This document shows positions 63,959-64,000 of a stretch of DNA of 64,000 nt, one piece after another. Position 1 is the stretch's first letter. Each line of letters starts with the position of its first letter. Made by a program: the position numbers and the translations under genes. Source of the DNA: Natroniella sulfidigena (GTDB lineage Bacteria; Bacillota; Halanaerobiia; Halobacteroidales; Halobacteroidaceae); contig NZ_JALKBY010000003.1 of assembly GCF_023223645.1 (NCBI RefSeq), positions 124,001 to 188,000 of the forward strand, given 5' to 3'. The notes under the pieces were generated by a model. It was given only the letters and a program-made list of their open reading frames with translations, was not told the DNA's origin and did no database searches.

Positions 63959-64000
63959 ATGGATTATTCAACTAAAGAACTGGTTATAATTTCAATTACA
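63959..64000 (+). CDS. Start of an unidentified gene (cut by window edge)
   Basis: ATG at 63959 follows GGAGGGTAAAGTT, a good ribosome binding site. Fourteen codons are visible (MDYSTKELVIISIT). The pattern of a short polar start then hydrophobic residues is seen in small membrane proteins, such as substrate-binding components of ECF transporters, but this is too short to identify. It is divergent from the catalase gene. Confidence 0.6.
   Translation, partial: MDYSTKELVIISIT

Overview
The window is an AT-rich stretch from an endospore-forming bacterium with an outer membrane. It carries a near-complete lipid A/Kdo pathway, Lpt export parts, BamA, TamB, Skp-like chaperones and flagellar P- and L-ring genes. 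It also carries spoIID, spoIIQ and spoIIID, in a gene order that follows the Bacillus locus. An F-type ATP synthase whose c subunit has a complete Na+-binding signature adds to this. The combination points to a diderm Firmicute of the Halanaerobiales, most likely a spore-former of the Halobacteroidaceae type; the species is inference. Nearly everything is on the minus strand, so the biological order runs from high to low coordinates. No rRNA, tRNA, CRISPR array or transposase gene was seen.

Layout in transcription order. 63.96 kb to the end: start of an unidentified plus-strand gene. 61.6-63.8 kb: large-subunit catalase. 60.4-61.5 kb: WecA/TagO-type glycosyl-1-phosphate transferase. 60.1-52.8 kb: the ATP synthase operon (atpZ, I, B, E, F, H, A, G, D, C) with a clear promoter and terminator. 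52.3-48.0 kb: a YueI-like gene, murA, spoIID, spoIIQ and spoIIID, with candidate sigma-E and sigma-F promoters. 47.5-42.8 kb: flgF, flgG, flgA, flgH, flgI and flgJ. 42.8-30.5 kb: an S55 peptidase-like protein, tamB, bamA, three OmpH/Skp-like genes, lpxD and a small beta-barrel protein. 30.5-24.6 kb: a plus-strand L,D-transpeptidase, a subtilisin lipoprotein, a 56-residue coiled-coil protein and an M30-like lipoprotein whose HExxH reads HQxxH. 24.6-18.6 kb: lptF, lptG, lptD and a second lptC/lptA pair. 18.5 kb to the left edge: one long run starting at a good promoter, with an unusual ABC transporter, then lpxC, fabZ, lpxA, lpxI, lpxB, msbA, an acyltransferase, lpxK, kdsB, kdsA, kdsD, kdsC, two lpxL paralogues, lptC and lptA.

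Together these genes would make UDP-linked lipid A precursors and CMP-Kdo, acylate and flip lipid A, and carry it across the envelope. BamA/TamB/Skp would insert the LptD-type barrels. The Kdo transferase waaA is absent from its expected place, and lptB is not in the window.

The most unusual signal lies between the genes. Almost every gap inside the LPS run, and several elsewhere, is filled by short mosaic elements. Many are bounded by degenerate 7-base tandem repeats (CAGTTTA-like or TTAGTAA-like units) in inverted orientation at the two ends. The cores hold recurring hairpins and shared modules. In several cases the element supplies the last codons and stop codon of the gene before it. Other points worth checking are an ABC transporter whose 797-residue partner ends in an EAA-like coupling segment, an lptD frame whose only well-placed start is ATC, and a spoIID frame that lacks a start codon after its ribosome binding site.
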